Shown: positions 33,984 to 43,954, numbered from the stretch's first letter. The stretch: 64,000 nt of DNA from Actinobacteria bacterium 69-20 (GCA_001897425.1 MKSW01000009.1:1-64000), one strand, 5' to 3'. Program-made: numbers and translations. The notes: generated by a model not told the origin, from the sequence alone.

Positions 33984-35408
33984 TCAGTCGAGGATCGACT
34001 CAACCTGGCGGATGGCCGCGTCGGTCAACCGCCGAAGCCCACCCGGCGCGAGAACAGTCTGCCATGCCTGATATGCGGCTCGCTGATAGGCATCGTCGGT
34101 CGGGAGATACACGAATCCGGGGCCGTTGGCCAGGTTCACCGCGACGATCGCCCGGTCCGGGAACCGGTCCCGCAGCCGGATCTGGAACTCGGAGTACGCC
34201 TCACCGGGATGCGCCACGATGACGGCGTCGCCCAGCCGGATGGTCCACAGCGGGTGCCGCACGATCGGGCCGTCGATGTAACCGTCGCGTACGTCGTGTG
34301 CGCGGCGCAGGCGCTCGTCACGGCTCTTCGGGTCGATGTCGGACCACTCGGCGGCGAGATCCTCCAGCGTCGGCAACGGCCGCACGTCGAGCTCGACCTC
34401 CGCGCGCGTCACGACGACCCGATGTGAGCGCGGTGACGGTGTGGCTGTCCACATCCCTAGCGGCGCACCGGATTCCACCACCTCGACGAGCTGCAGCGCC
34501 GCGCCGGCAGGCGGCATCGACGCAAGTGCTGACAGCGCCGCATGGCCGAGCATCCGGCCGTGCCGATCGGCGATGGACGTGTCGCCGACGTACTGCTCGC
34601 GCGGCGCGAGGTCGCCGGACGCGCCCTGCAGGAACAGGCACGGCGCACCCGTCGCATCCTCGACGAGTTCCCGCATGGCGCCCACATAGTCGGGCGACAG
34701 CAGGGAGTTCTGCCACGCCAGGGTCGTCGGGTGGCAGGCGTAGTTGACGACGGTGCCCAGGACACGCCCGTCCGCTGCGGTGATCCGCCCGACGAGCACC
34801 GCGTCGTCGGCAGGCCTTGTCGGATTGAATCCGACGACGGCGCGGTCGCCGACCTGCGATTCGCGATCCGCCGCGAGGTCGCATCGCCCGGTCGCCCAGT
34901 CGATGGCGGCCGGTTGTCGGGTGGCGATCGCCTCCCGACCGGCGGCGACCGCGGCCTCGCGGAGCGCGCGCAGATACGGCTCGATGAACTCACCGCCCGG
35001 CAGGTGCACGTCGCCCGCCCCGAGGACGGCGCCGGCATGGGTGTGCGACAAACAGAATACGAACCGGTCGGCGTCCATGCCGAGCCCGGTGACCAACGCG
35101 GCCTCGAGTTCGGCATAGTCTGCGACGCGCCGCCACCAGGTTGCGTCCACCCCGAAGATGACGACCGGCTCGTCATCGGCGCTTTCCGACACCGCAAGCG
35201 CGGTGAGCTGAAACGGTCGATGCACACCGGTGGCGATATCCGTCGTCGCGGGCCCCCAGTTGCGATTCCGGATGCCGACCGGCGGTGTGATGTCGCGGGC
35301 GGCGACACCCGCGAAGCCGTCGAATCCGGGTATGCGTGCCGAGTCGCCGATGCTCGAGGTGTTGGGGATGCCGACTGCCCGCGCGGCTACCCGGTCGCTC
35401 TCGTTCAT
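33984..35408 (-). CDS. Neutral ceramidase-like amidohydrolase
   Basis: This 474-residue protein matches the neutral/alkaline ceramidase N-terminal domain. It starts with AARDITPPVG and has metal-ligand regions SHTHAGAVLG and NYACHPTTL; FLQGASGDLAPR holds the oxyanion region. It has no signal peptide and lacks the C-terminal immunoglobulin-like domain of true ceramidases, so it is probably a cytoplasmic metallo-amidase of different substrate. It starts four bases after the ABC ATPase stop, so it likely processes the imported compound. Confidence 0.82.
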   Translation of the reverse strand: MNESDRVAARAVGIPNTSSIGDSARIPGFDGFAGVAARDITPPVGIRNRNWGPATTDIATGVHRPFQLTALAVSESADDEPVVIFGVDATWWRRVADYAELEAALVTGLGMDADRFVFCLSHTHAGAVLGAGDVHLPGGEFIEPYLRALREAAVAAGREAIATRQPAAIDWATGRCDLAADRESQVGDRAVVGFNPTRPADDAVLVGRITAADGRVLGTVVNYACHPTTLAWQNSLLSPDYVGAMRELVEDATGAPCLFLQGASGDLAPREQYVGDTSIADRHGRMLGHAALSALASMPPAGAALQLVEVVESGAPLGMWTATPSPRSHRVVVTRAEVELDVRPLPTLEDLAAEWSDIDPKSRDERLRRAHDVRDGYIDGPIVRHPLWTIRLGDAVIVAHPGEAYSEFQIRLRDRFPDRAIVAVNLANGPGFVYLPTDDAYQRAAYQAWQTVLAPGGLRRLTDAAIRQVESILD

Positions 35409-35412
35409 AGGT

Positions 35413-37182
35413 CTATTCGATCTGCTGCATATCGGCCTGCACATGGGGTTGCGTGTCGGCGGCGTTCTGCATGTGACGACGCCGCTCTACGGCGGGATCC
35501 GCGATGGGCACAGCCGCCAGCAGCGAACGCGTGTACTCCTGTTGCGGATTGGCGAAAAGCTCTGCGCGCGAACCCTGTTCGACGATCCGTCCGGATTGCA
35601 TCACGGCGATGTCCGAGCACATGTACCGGACCACGCCGAGGTCGTGGCTCACGAACAGGTAGGTCAGGCCGAGCCGCAACTGCAGGTCGCGCAGCAGATT
35701 CAGCACCTGGGCTTGCAGCGACACGTCGAGCGCGGAGACCGCTTCGTCGAGGATCAGGAACTCCGGTTCGAGCACCAGCGCCCGCGCAATGGCCACCCGC
35801 TGACACTGCCCGCCGGAGAGTTCCCGCGGGAGCCGCTGGTGGAACTCCGGGCCCAAACCGACGAGAGCGAGTGTGCGCACGGCAGTCTCGTGCCGTTCAG
35901 GTCGGGTTCCGATGTGGTGGGCGGCCAACGGCGCGGTCACCAGCTGCAGCACCGAGTGCCGTCGATTCAGCGCCGCGAACGGGTCCTGGAAGACCATCTG
36001 CATCCGTCGGCGCAGCGGTCGCATGCGGGCGCGGTGCAGGTCGTGTAAATCGATGGAGTCGAATTGCATGTGTCCGGAATCCACCGGTGTCAGGCCCAGC
36101 AGGCATCGCGACACCGTTGATTTCCCCGACCCGGACTCCCCGACGAGCCCGAACGTCTGGCCCTTCTTGATCGTGAAGCTCACGTCGTCGACAGCGTGGA
36201 CCGTGTCCCGACCCAGGGCGAACGACTTGACCAAGGACTCGACGCGGATCAGATCCGCGGCGTCCGGCGCGGGCTCCCCCGCCACACGATCAGTGACGAT
36301 GGCCGGTGATCGGTCACCGGACGCGCCGATGTCCGCCGTGTCGTCGCCCTCCGGCATGGTGGGAATCGGCTTGGTGAAATCGGTGTCGAGATCCACGACC
36401 GCGCCGAGCAGGCCCTTGGTGTACGGATGCGTCGGCTGCCGATACAGTTCGTCGACCGGCGCGCTTTCGACGATCACGCCGCGCTGCATGACGTGGATCT
36501 TTTCGCAGAACCCCGCGGCCACGCCCAGGTCGTGCGTAATCAGCAGCACCGCCGTCCTGTGCTCGACGGAAATCGTCTCGAGCAGCTCCATGATCCTGGC
36601 CTGCGTCGTCACGTCCAATGCGGTGGTGGGCTCGTCGGCGACGAGTACATCCGGACTCCCGGCCAGCGCCATGGCAATCACAACACGCTGCCGCATGCCT
36701 CCGGAGAACTGGTGGGGGTACGCGTCCAATCGCTCGACCGGGCGCTTCACTCCAACCTCGGTGAGCAATGCCACGGCACGATCGCGAGCCTCCCTGCGAC
36801 CGACCTTCTGATGAATCGTGATGGCCTCGACGATCTGCCGACCGATGGTGTGCACGGGGTTCAGCGAGGACATCGGGTCCTGGTACACCATCGCGATCCG
36901 GGCGCCCCGGACCGCACGCATCCGGCGCTCCGAGAGCGTCAGCAGGTCGGTTCCATCAAGCGTGATTCGCCCCGAGGTCGTCGCACGCTCGGTCAGCCGC
37001 ATCATCGACAGCGCCGTCACTGACTTGCCGGAACCCGATTCGCCCACCAAGCCCACCCGCTCGCCAGCGCGCAGGGAGAACGAGATGCCGCGCACGGCAT
37101 CGACACGTCCGAACCGTACGACTAGGTCTTTCACCTCAAGCACGGCGTCGGCCCCCGCCGACAGCGATCGTTGCGTTGTCAC
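35413..37182 (-). CDS. Fused dipeptide/oligopeptide ABC transporter ATPase (DppD-DppF)
   Basis: This single 589-residue chain carries both ATPases of a peptide/nickel-type importer. The first half has Walker A GESGSGKS near residue 50 and signature FSGGMRQRV near 158. The second half has Walker A GESGSGKST near 345 and signature LSGGQCQRVAIARAL near 460, with LILDEAVSALD as Walker B. Both halves have the OppD/F-type C-terminal extension (HPYTKGLLGAV; QQEYTRSLLAAV). It overlaps the permease upstream by four bases. Such fusions occur often in actinobacteria. Confidence 0.93.
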   Translation of the reverse strand: MTTQRSLSAGADAVLEVKDLVVRFGRVDAVRGISFSLRAGERVGLVGESGSGKSVTALSMMRLTERATTSGRITLDGTDLLTLSERRMRAVRGARIAMVYQDPMSSLNPVHTIGRQIVEAITIHQKVGRREARDRAVALLTEVGVKRPVERLDAYPHQFSGGMRQRVVIAMALAGSPDVLVADEPTTALDVTTQARIMELLETISVEHRTAVLLITHDLGVAAGFCEKIHVMQRGVIVESAPVDELYRQPTHPYTKGLLGAVVDLDTDFTKPIPTMPEGDDTADIGASGDRSPAIVTDRVAGEPAPDAADLIRVESLVKSFALGRDTVHAVDDVSFTIKKGQTFGLVGESGSGKSTVSRCLLGLTPVDSGHMQFDSIDLHDLHRARMRPLRRRMQMVFQDPFAALNRRHSVLQLVTAPLAAHHIGTRPERHETAVRTLALVGLGPEFHQRLPRELSGGQCQRVAIARALVLEPEFLILDEAVSALDVSLQAQVLNLLRDLQLRLGLTYLFVSHDLGVVRYMCSDIAVMQSGRIVEQGSRAELFANPQQEYTRSLLAAVPIADPAVERRRHMQNAADTQPHVQADMQQIE

Positions 37183-38027
37183 GACTGCCGCCTGGTATCG
37201 GTGCGGCCGAGCTGGTCAGCCAACAGGTTGAGCATGAGGATGGTGACGAGAATCGCCAGAGCGGGAAAGGACACGTAACCGAGTGACTGGCTGAGGTTCT
37301 GATACCCCCATTGCACCAACAGCCCCCAGGAGATGTCCGGATCCTGGATACCTAACCCGATGAAGCTCAGCGATGCCTCCAGGATCACTGCATTGGCCAC
37401 ATTGATAGCAGCCTGCACGCCGACCGAAGCCCAAACGTTCGGCAGGATTTCGGTGACCACGAGGCGGGTGCGGCCCATCCCGCTGGCGACGGCCGACATG
37501 TAGTAGTCGCTCGCCTTCTCCGCAAGGACAGACGACCGAATCATGCGGGCGGTCACGGGCGTCAGCAGCACACCGACGATCACCGCCAGCTTCACCGGCG
37601 TGGCACCGAAGCCCGCCACAAAGACCAGCGCCAACAGCATTTGCGGCACGGCCATCGTCACATCGGCCAGGCGCATGAGGATGTCGTCCACCAGCCCGCG
37701 GGCGAACGCCGCGCCCAACCCCCAGACGAGTCCAAGAATCATCGCCACAAGCGCCGCGCCTCCGGCGATACCGATGGTGGTCCGGCCAGCAAACATGATG
37801 CGGGAGAGCAAATCTCGGCCCAACTCGTCGGTGCCCAGCAGGTGCGCCCAGCCCGGACCGGCAAACCTGGCGGAGGACAGCACCGTCGGGTCGTACGGGG
37901 CGAGCCAAGGCGCGAGCATGCATCCCGCGATAATCACCGCGAGCACAACGGCTGCACCCACCGCAACGAGATCCCGTCGGCGACGGGCCGGCGCGACGGC
38001 CATAGTTTGCACAGCAATATCAGCCAT
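37179..38027 (-). CDS. Peptide-type ABC transporter permease, DppC
   Basis: This is a 282-residue membrane subunit with the DppC layout: an N-terminal helix, the HLLGTDELGRDLLSRIMFAGRTTIGIAGG segment unique to DppC/OppC, and about six helices. The EAA-like loop is SDYYMSAVASGMGRTRLVVTEILPN. It overlaps dppB-like (8 bases) and the ATPase gene (4 bases), so the importer subunits are tightly coupled. Confidence 0.92.
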   Translation of the reverse strand: MADIAVQTMAVAPARRRRDLVAVGAAVVLAVIIAGCMLAPWLAPYDPTVLSSARFAGPGWAHLLGTDELGRDLLSRIMFAGRTTIGIAGGAALVAMILGLVWGLGAAFARGLVDDILMRLADVTMAVPQMLLALVFVAGFGATPVKLAVIVGVLLTPVTARMIRSSVLAEKASDYYMSAVASGMGRTRLVVTEILPNVWASVGVQAAINVANAVILEASLSFIGLGIQDPDISWGLLVQWGYQNLSQSLGYVSFPALAILVTILMLNLLADQLGRTDTRRQS

Positions 38028-38982
38028 GTCGCCGACCTACTCGCAATCGCGGGTCCAGCACACCGGTGACAATATCCACCAGAAGTGTCGTCAGGATGAA
38101 CATCGAGCTGATGAGGAGCACGCAGGATTGCAAGACCGCGTAGTCACGTTTCGACACGGAGTCCACCGCGAGAGCGCCCAATCCGGGCAGCCCGAACACG
38201 TTCTCGATGATCACGGTTCCGCCTAACGTGTAGCCGATGATCAGGCCGAGCATCGTCACCGCCGGCGTCAAGGAGTTGCGCAGAGCGTGGGCAAGCAGCA
38301 CTCGTGGCCCGGACGCTCCCTTACCGCGGGCGGTGCGGATGAACGGAGCGGCCAGAACTTCCAGCAGCGACGCGCGTAGGAATCGAAGCAGGAGCGGGGC
38401 CGCCGCGATCGCCAATGTCAGCGAGGGAAGGATCATTGTCTTCAGGTTTCCGCCCAGCGATTGTCCGAGCGGAACGAACCCTGTCGAAGGCAGCACGCCC
38501 CACTTGACTGCGAAGATCACGATGAGCAACACGCCGACAATGAAGCTCGGTAGCGCCATGCCGGCGCTGGAGACCGTTGTCAACAACCGGTCGACTATGC
38601 CACCAGGCCGGCGAACTGCAAGCAATGCTCCCGGAACCGCCAGCACCACGGCGAGAAGCATCGATAGGAATGTCAGTTCGATCGTGGTCGGAAGCCGCTG
38701 GCCGATCAATTGCGTCACCGAATACTGGTTGAAATATGAGCGCCCGAAATCGCCGTGCAGCATTCCGCCGACCCAGCGGGCGTACTGCACCCAGATCGGG
38801 TCGTCGAGTCCAGCATCTTTCCGCAATTCCGCAATTGCCGCCGGGCTGATTCCCGGAGTCGCGCCGAGTCGCGTGATCACAGGGTCGCCCGGCAGCAGGC
38901 GGAGCACCACGAAGATGAGTGCAGAGACCGCGGCCAGCATGGCAATGCTGACCGCGAGCCTCCGCAAGATCATCCGAACCAT
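38020..38982 (-). CDS. Peptide-type ABC transporter permease, DppB
   Basis: This is a 320-residue DppB-type permease. It has the N-terminal helix ILRRLAVSIAMLAAVSALIFVVLRLLPGDP and family features GMLHGDFGRSYF, GMALPSFIVGVLLIVIFAVKWGVLPSTGFVPLG and the EAA loop FIRTARGKGASGPRVLLAHALRNS. ATG 38982 was chosen because it starts four bases after the binding-protein stop; a longer frame to 39099 overlaps that gene. Confidence 0.92.
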   Translation of the reverse strand: MVRMILRRLAVSIAMLAAVSALIFVVLRLLPGDPVITRLGATPGISPAAIAELRKDAGLDDPIWVQYARWVGGMLHGDFGRSYFNQYSVTQLIGQRLPTTIELTFLSMLLAVVLAVPGALLAVRRPGGIVDRLLTTVSSAGMALPSFIVGVLLIVIFAVKWGVLPSTGFVPLGQSLGGNLKTMILPSLTLAIAAAPLLLRFLRASLLEVLAAPFIRTARGKGASGPRVLLAHALRNSLTPAVTMLGLIIGYTLGGTVIIENVFGLPGLGALAVDSVSKRDYAVLQSCVLLISSMFILTTLLVDIVTGVLDPRLRVGRRHG

Positions 38983-38986
38983 ATCG

Positions 38987-40627
38987 TTACTTGTTGGTGA
39001 GAGACACGGATTCCAGATGCAATTGCCCGCCGCCTTCAACCCACACGCCGGTGATCTTCTTGGACACCGCCGTTGCCACATTGGATTGTAGAGGCACAAT
39101 CACCGGAACCTGCTCGTTGACGATCTTCTGGACTTCCGCCCAGTCGGCCTTGCGTTTGTCGGCATCTGGCTCGGCCAGTGCTTTGTTGTAGGCCGCGGTG
39201 AAGTTGGCGTCATCCCAGTTGCACTCGCAGCGTCCCTTGAGCAAGAAGTTGATAGAGAACGCAGGCTCCACCGGTGTCGACTGGAAGTTGGGGACAATCA
39301 ATCCTGGGTAGGACTTGCCAGCAGGGTAGAATTTGGCGACCCAGGTTGCGATGTCATTATTCTCGATCTTCAGGTTAATACCAATTTGCCTCAGGCTGGC
39401 CTGCAGAATCTGCCCGGAAGTGTTCCACTCTGGGTACGACCCGGCGATGCCCCACCAGGTGAGCGTGTCGCCCGCCTTGACGCCGGCCTCCGCGAACAAC
39501 TCCTTGGCTTTGTTCAGGTTGTAGGAGTAGTCGGTGAGCCCGTTAGCGGAAAACCACGGATTGCTAGTGCCCAGCGGGTCGTTCGTCGGTGAAAGCTCTC
39601 CCTCACCGAAGTACGCCGCATCGAGAACTTGTTGCCGGTCGACCACATACGCCAGAGCTTGGCGGGCCTTCACGTTGTTGAATGGTGGTGAGGTGGTGTC
39701 GACCTCCCAGGACGGCCACTGGCTGGGCGTCTTCGGCAAGACAATCGAGATCTTGTCACTGTTCTTGTATTGCGCCACATTGCTTAGAGGCAGTGCCCAT
39801 AAAATATCCAGGTTGCCGGATGCCAGCGAACTGGACGCAGAAGCCGCATCGTTGGTTGCAACGATCTTGATCTGGTCCAGAGGCGCGGGGCCGCCGAAGT
39901 ACTTGTCATTGCGCACTAGGGTCAGGTGATCGCTCGGCACGAAGTCCTTGACGACGAATGGGCCGGTGCCTATCGGATCCTTATCGATGGTCGACAGAGC
40001 ACTCATCTTCATCATCTTGATCCAGACGATCGCACTCGGGAACAACGCGTTGGGCGCCTTGAGCGTGAAGGTAACAGTGTTAGGTTCGGTTGCCTTCACG
40101 GACTCTATCGTGGCGATCTTGTTGGCTTCCTGGGTCGCCGTCGTGGGCTTGAGGTAGTACTCAAACGTGTCCACGACATCCTGGGCGGTGAAGGCGCTTC
40201 CGTCCGAGAACGTGACGCCGTCGCGCAGCGTGAATGTCCAGGTCTTCTGATCGTCGGAAGCCTTCCAGGACGTGGCAAGATCGGGTACCACCTTACCGTC
40301 CTGATCGGTCTTCGTCAGGCCGTTCCACAACAGTGGAAACAGGATCTCCTCCGCGGCGAAGGTGCGGATCGCGGGATTGAGTTGCGGGATCCCCCCTGCT
40401 TCGCCGACCGTGATACTTCCGCCGGAAACGGGAGTCTCGGTGGGCGTGGCGGCAGCCGTATCACTACTACCGCCCGATGGCGTGGTTGAACTGTTCTGGT
40501 TTGCCGTGTCAGACGAGCTCGAACCGCCTGATGTTGTCGTACTGCCCCCGGAACCGCCCGACGAGCAGGCGGCCAGCACCATGGCGGCGCTGAGCAGGGT
40601 TGCGATGAGGGCCTTGCGGTGTCGCAT
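38987..40627 (-). CDS. Peptide-type ABC transporter substrate-binding lipoprotein
   Basis: This 546-residue family 5 binding protein has signal peptide and lipobox MVLAAC (Cys21) followed by a Ser/Thr/Gly-rich linker. The mature domain has typical family 5 features: TVGEAGGIPQLNPAIRTFAAEEILFPLLWNGL, LRDGVTFSDGSAFTAQDVVDTFEYYL, and QALAYVVDRQQVLDAAYFG. The DNA is noticeably AT-richer in codon third positions than its neighbours (for example 39300-39560), hinting at a distinct origin. Ligands of this family include peptides, opines and sugars. Confidence 0.92.
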   Translation of the reverse strand: MRHRKALIATLLSAAMVLAACSSGGSGGSTTTSGGSSSSDTANQNSSTTPSGGSSDTAAATPTETPVSGGSITVGEAGGIPQLNPAIRTFAAEEILFPLLWNGLTKTDQDGKVVPDLATSWKASDDQKTWTFTLRDGVTFSDGSAFTAQDVVDTFEYYLKPTTATQEANKIATIESVKATEPNTVTFTLKAPNALFPSAIVWIKMMKMSALSTIDKDPIGTGPFVVKDFVPSDHLTLVRNDKYFGGPAPLDQIKIVATNDAASASSSLASGNLDILWALPLSNVAQYKNSDKISIVLPKTPSQWPSWEVDTTSPPFNNVKARQALAYVVDRQQVLDAAYFGEGELSPTNDPLGTSNPWFSANGLTDYSYNLNKAKELFAEAGVKAGDTLTWWGIAGSYPEWNTSGQILQASLRQIGINLKIENNDIATWVAKFYPAGKSYPGLIVPNFQSTPVEPAFSINFLLKGRCECNWDDANFTAAYNKALAEPDADKRKADWAEVQKIVNEQVPVIVPLQSNVATAVSKKITGVWVEGGGQLHLESVSLTNK

Positions 40628-40683
40628 GGTTGGTCCTTCCTAGCGGTGAGAAATGCCGAGGTAGTCCACGGTCGATGACCGCG

Positions 40684-42054
40684 TTAACGCGTTATGGCGT
40701 CCGCAGAAATGCCCCCCATAGTGGAGGCGTTCCTTGCGGTGACACGGTTCGTGGCGGCTGCGGCTATCGCCCTTTCGGCCGCCTGCAGGTATCTGTCGAT
40801 GTCGTCGTCGGTATGGGCGTAGCTGATGTGGCTGCGCTTCAAATTGAGGGGCAGCTCGAAAAAGCCGTCTTGCAACAGGTTTCGCCGGTAGCCGACGAAC
40901 ATGCCGGTGTCGTTCGGCAGCAGATCCGAGTAGTTGCGTGGCTCGTCTCCCGGCATGAAGTACGTGACGAACACCGATCCGTACCCCGTCACCACCGCCT
41001 GCACATCCAGCCGGCGGCAGATCTCGGCCAGCCCGGCTCGCACCCGGTCACCGAGTCGGAAGATGTGCTCGTGAACCGGCTCGGTACGCAACTTCTCGAT
41101 CGTGGCGAGCGCGGCCGACACCACCAGCGGATGGCCGTTGTACGTCCCGGCGAAGAACGCCGGCCCGCCGGGGCGGGACGAGAAGTTGTCCATGATGTCC
41201 GCGCGCCCGCCCAGGGCGCCGATGGGCACTCCGTTACCCATCGCCTTGCCCAGGGTCGTGAGATCCGGTGTCACACCGCAGATCGACTGGTATCCGCCGA
41301 GCGCGTGCCGAAAACCGGTGATGACTTCGTCGAACACCAACACCGCGCCGTGCCGGGTGCATTCGCTACGGACGGCGGCCAGGAACTCGTGCGTCGGCAG
41401 CACCGCGCCGATGTTGTGCGGGATGGGCTCGAGAATCACCGCGGCGATCTCGTCGCCCCGTTCGGCGAACAACGCGAGAAGCCCTGCGACGTCGTTGAAC
41501 TCGAGAACGAGTGTGGCCGCCGTGGTGTCGGGAAGTGAACCTGCCGAGATCGGATCCGGCTGGCCGATCCGGTCAGCCGCCGAGATGACGTTCAGGCTGA
41601 CGGCGTCGTGCCATCCGTGGTAGCAGCCCTGGAACTTGACCACATAGCGCCGGCCCGTCACGGCCCGCGCAACGCGCAGCGCGTGGTACGTCGCCTCCGA
41701 CCCGGTCGACGTGAGCAGAACCTTCTCGATGGAGGGCACCAGTTCGACGAGTTGCTCGGCCAGCCGAACCTCACCCGCGGTGACACCGACGCCGGCGAGG
41801 TCGGTCTGGTGCGCCGAGTCGACGATGGCGGCGACCACATCCGGGTCGTTGTGCCCGAGAAGCGGGGGCCCGAAAGCCGCGTGGAAGTCGGTGAATACGT
41901 GCCCCTCGGCGTCGGTGAACGTGCCACCCTTCGTCGACGTGATCACAAGATCTTCCAGACCGGGCACCAGTCGCTGGCCGCTGTTGACGCCGCCCGGGAT
42001 CAAGACTTTCGCCTTGTCGGGCAGCGACTGCCCCCGATGATCAATCCCAGACAT
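40684..42054 (-). CDS. Class III aminotransferase, glutamate-1-semialdehyde aminomutase-like
   Basis: This is a 456-residue PLP enzyme. It has VLIPGGVNSGQR near the N terminus, STGSEATYHALRVARAVTGRR, YHGWHD, VFDEVITGFR (PLP-ring Asp) and the Schiff-base Lys in LGKAMGNGVPIGALGG near residue 266. It resembles GSA aminomutases, but its context is catabolic, not haem synthesis, so it probably transaminates an amino compound or beta-amino acid delivered by the adjacent importer. ATG 42054 has AGGGGAT upstream; longer frames lack one. Divergent from an IclR regulator. Confidence 0.86.
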   Translation of the reverse strand: MSGIDHRGQSLPDKAKVLIPGGVNSGQRLVPGLEDLVITSTKGGTFTDAEGHVFTDFHAAFGPPLLGHNDPDVVAAIVDSAHQTDLAGVGVTAGEVRLAEQLVELVPSIEKVLLTSTGSEATYHALRVARAVTGRRYVVKFQGCYHGWHDAVSLNVISAADRIGQPDPISAGSLPDTTAATLVLEFNDVAGLLALFAERGDEIAAVILEPIPHNIGAVLPTHEFLAAVRSECTRHGAVLVFDEVITGFRHALGGYQSICGVTPDLTTLGKAMGNGVPIGALGGRADIMDNFSSRPGGPAFFAGTYNGHPLVVSAALATIEKLRTEPVHEHIFRLGDRVRAGLAEICRRLDVQAVVTGYGSVFVTYFMPGDEPRNYSDLLPNDTGMFVGYRRNLLQDGFFELPLNLKRSHISYAHTDDDIDRYLQAAERAIAAAATNRVTARNASTMGGISADAITR

Positions 42055-42085
42055 GACATCCCCTGTTCGGCTAGACAGAACGCTG

Positions 42086-42104
42086 TGCGGTAGTGTATAA
42101 CGCA
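42086..42104. promoter_or_regulatory. Candidate IclR operator
   Basis: TGCGGTA-GTGTA-TAACGCA is an imperfect palindrome (6 of 7 pairs) in the divergent region, 32 bases from the aminotransferase start. It is a plausible binding site for the adjacent IclR regulator. Confidence 0.5.
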
Positions 42105-42219
42105 TGGAGGGTTCGGGCAAGGCTTGAAATGGCGGCTTTCGCCGTGAGCACCCAAGATTAAGCACTGCCGTACTCACGGCCTCGCAGCAGATTTCGCGGA
42201 TCTCGGAGGGATGACGCCG

Positions 42220-43065
42220 ATGTCAGCCGATACGTCGGAACCGGCCGAACGGTACAAGGTTCACAGCGTCGCGCGCGCGCTGCACATGCTCGAAATGTTG
42301 GCCGAACCGTCCGCCGACGGCGGGCTCAGCGTGACCGAGATCGGCGAAACCGTCGGCGTGTCAAAGAGTGCCGCGTTCGCAATCCTGCAAACCCTGTTGC
42401 GCGACGGGTATGTGGCGGACAGCGGCGTCGGCCAGCACCGCCGGTACCGACTCGGACGGGCGCTAACCCGGCTCGGTGATCGCGCCCGCAGCCAGACTCC
42501 GCTGCGGGACATCGCACTTCCCGTGCTCCGCCGGCTGGCGGAGGAGCTGCGGCTGTCCGTGCGTCTGGGGGTGCTGTTGGAGGACGGCGTCGCGGTGATC
42601 GAACGCGTGGACGCGCCGGGCGGGTTGCGCATCGACCTGCGCATGGGCGACCGCGAGCTGCTGCACACCACGGCGGTCGGTAAGGCGATCCTCGCGGCCG
42701 GCACCGACCAGGAGGCCAGAGCGATGCTCGGTTCTCGCGCCCTGATACGGCGCACGCCGCACAGCATCACCGACATCGATGCGCTCTTAGCGCATCTCGG
42801 CACCATTCGTGCGCGCGGCTACGCCGTCGATGACGAAGAGGATTACGAGGGCATCATCTGCATCGGCGCTGCTATCCGGGACCACACGGACCGGGCGACC
42901 GCGGCGCTGAGCGTCACAACGCTGAAGGCGGGCCTCACCGCGGAGCGCCTCGCAGCCCTCGGCACCTCCTTGGTCGGCGGGGCCGCCGAGATCTCCACGG
43001 CACTCGGATTCGTGCCTCACCCGGCCGCCGCCCGCACCGGCAGCAAACGAGCGGAAGGCGCGTGA
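42220..43065 (+). CDS. IclR-family transcriptional regulator
   Basis: This is a 281-residue regulator with an N-terminal winged helix (HSVARALHMLEMLAE...LSVTEIGETVGVSKSAAFAILQTLLRDGYV). A C-terminal GAF-like effector domain contains HTTAVGKAILA and GYAVDDEEDYEGIICIGAAIRD, both typical of IclR. The start is ATG 42220 because the GGAGGG site is adjacent to the alternative ATG 42211 and therefore too close. It is followed after one base by an SDR gene and probably controls both the divergent importer cluster and the SDR-dehydratase operon. Confidence 0.9.
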   Translation: MSADTSEPAERYKVHSVARALHMLEMLAEPSADGGLSVTEIGETVGVSKSAAFAILQTLLRDGYVADSGVGQHRRYRLGRALTRLGDRARSQTPLRDIALPVLRRLAEELRLSVRLGVLLEDGVAVIERVDAPGGLRIDLRMGDRELLHTTAVGKAILAAGTDQEARAMLGSRALIRRTPHSITDIDALLAHLGTIRARGYAVDDEEDYEGIICIGAAIRDHTDRATAALSVTTLKAGLTAERLAALGTSLVGGAAEISTALGFVPHPAAARTGSKRAEGA

Positions 43066-43066
43066 G

Positions 43067-43867
43067 ATGCCAGTATCCGGAAGCGTCATCGTCACGGGAG
43101 CGGCGTCGGGGATCGGGCGCGCGGTGGCCGGCCGGCTTGCGGTGGACGGCTTCCACGTGGTGGCCGTCGACCGCACGGCCATCGACCTGGATGCCGCCGT
43201 CGGCGCACTGAGCGATGCGGGGCTGTCGGCGACAGCAGTCGCCGGCGATGTCCGCGACCGCGAGACGCACCGGCGTGCTCGTGAGGCCGCACGCACGCAC
43301 GGACCGTTGCGCGCATGGGTCGGGTGCGCCGGGATCACCCGGCTGCATGATCTCGCCGACCTGGACGAGACCGGCGTGCGAGAGGTCGTCGACATCAACC
43401 AGTTCGGGCTGCTCTGGGGTGCGAGCGAGGCCGTGGCGGAGTGGGTGTCGAGCGGCGAAACGGGTGTGGCCGTTGCGATCTCGTCGGTCCACGCCAGGCA
43501 TGCCGCCGAGCGGCACCCGATCTACGAGATGACGAAGGCGGCGGCCGAGGCGCTCGTCCGAAGCATCGCCGTGACCTACGGTCGCGCCGGGATTCGCGCC
43601 GTCGCCATCGCACCGGGCGCGATCGAGACGCCCGCGCTGCGCCAATCGCTTCGATCGGCGCCCGACCCGCAGGCCGCGGAACAGCGTCTGAAGATGTTTC
43701 CGCCCCTGGAACGGATCGGTCTGGCGACCGACGTCGCAGACGCCGTGGCGTTCGTCATCTCCGATCAAGCGAGTTACATCTCGGGCACGGTGCTCACGGT
43801 CGATGGCGGGTGGTCCGCCGTGCTCGCACGAGACGCGCCGGAGGAGTCCGCCCGCAGGCAGGCGTGA
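43067..43867 (+). CDS. Short-chain dehydrogenase/reductase
   Basis: This is a 266-residue SDR with the nucleotide motif TGAASGIGRA at 10-19, an acidic Asp in VVAVDRT suggesting NAD preference, the CAG motif (GCAGITRL), catalytic Ser in ISSVHARHAA and Tyr/Lys in YEMTKAAAE. It lies one base after the IclR gene and 87 bases before an aldonate-type dehydratase. It may oxidise the sugar or the keto-deoxy acid in that pathway; substrate is unproven. Confidence 0.86.
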   Translation: MPVSGSVIVTGAASGIGRAVAGRLAVDGFHVVAVDRTAIDLDAAVGALSDAGLSATAVAGDVRDRETHRRAREAARTHGPLRAWVGCAGITRLHDLADLDETGVREVVDINQFGLLWGASEAVAEWVSSGETGVAVAISSVHARHAAERHPIYEMTKAAAEALVRSIAVTYGRAGIRAVAIAPGAIETPALRQSLRSAPDPQAAEQRLKMFPPLERIGLATDVADAVAFVISDQASYISGTVLTVDGGWSAVLARDAPEESARRQA

Positions 43868-43954
43868 CACCTCCCGCGGAGACAGTGACGCCGCGACGCG
43901 GCCGGAACGTCACCGAAGCGATCGCCATATTCGTTACCAGGAAAGGGATGTCGC

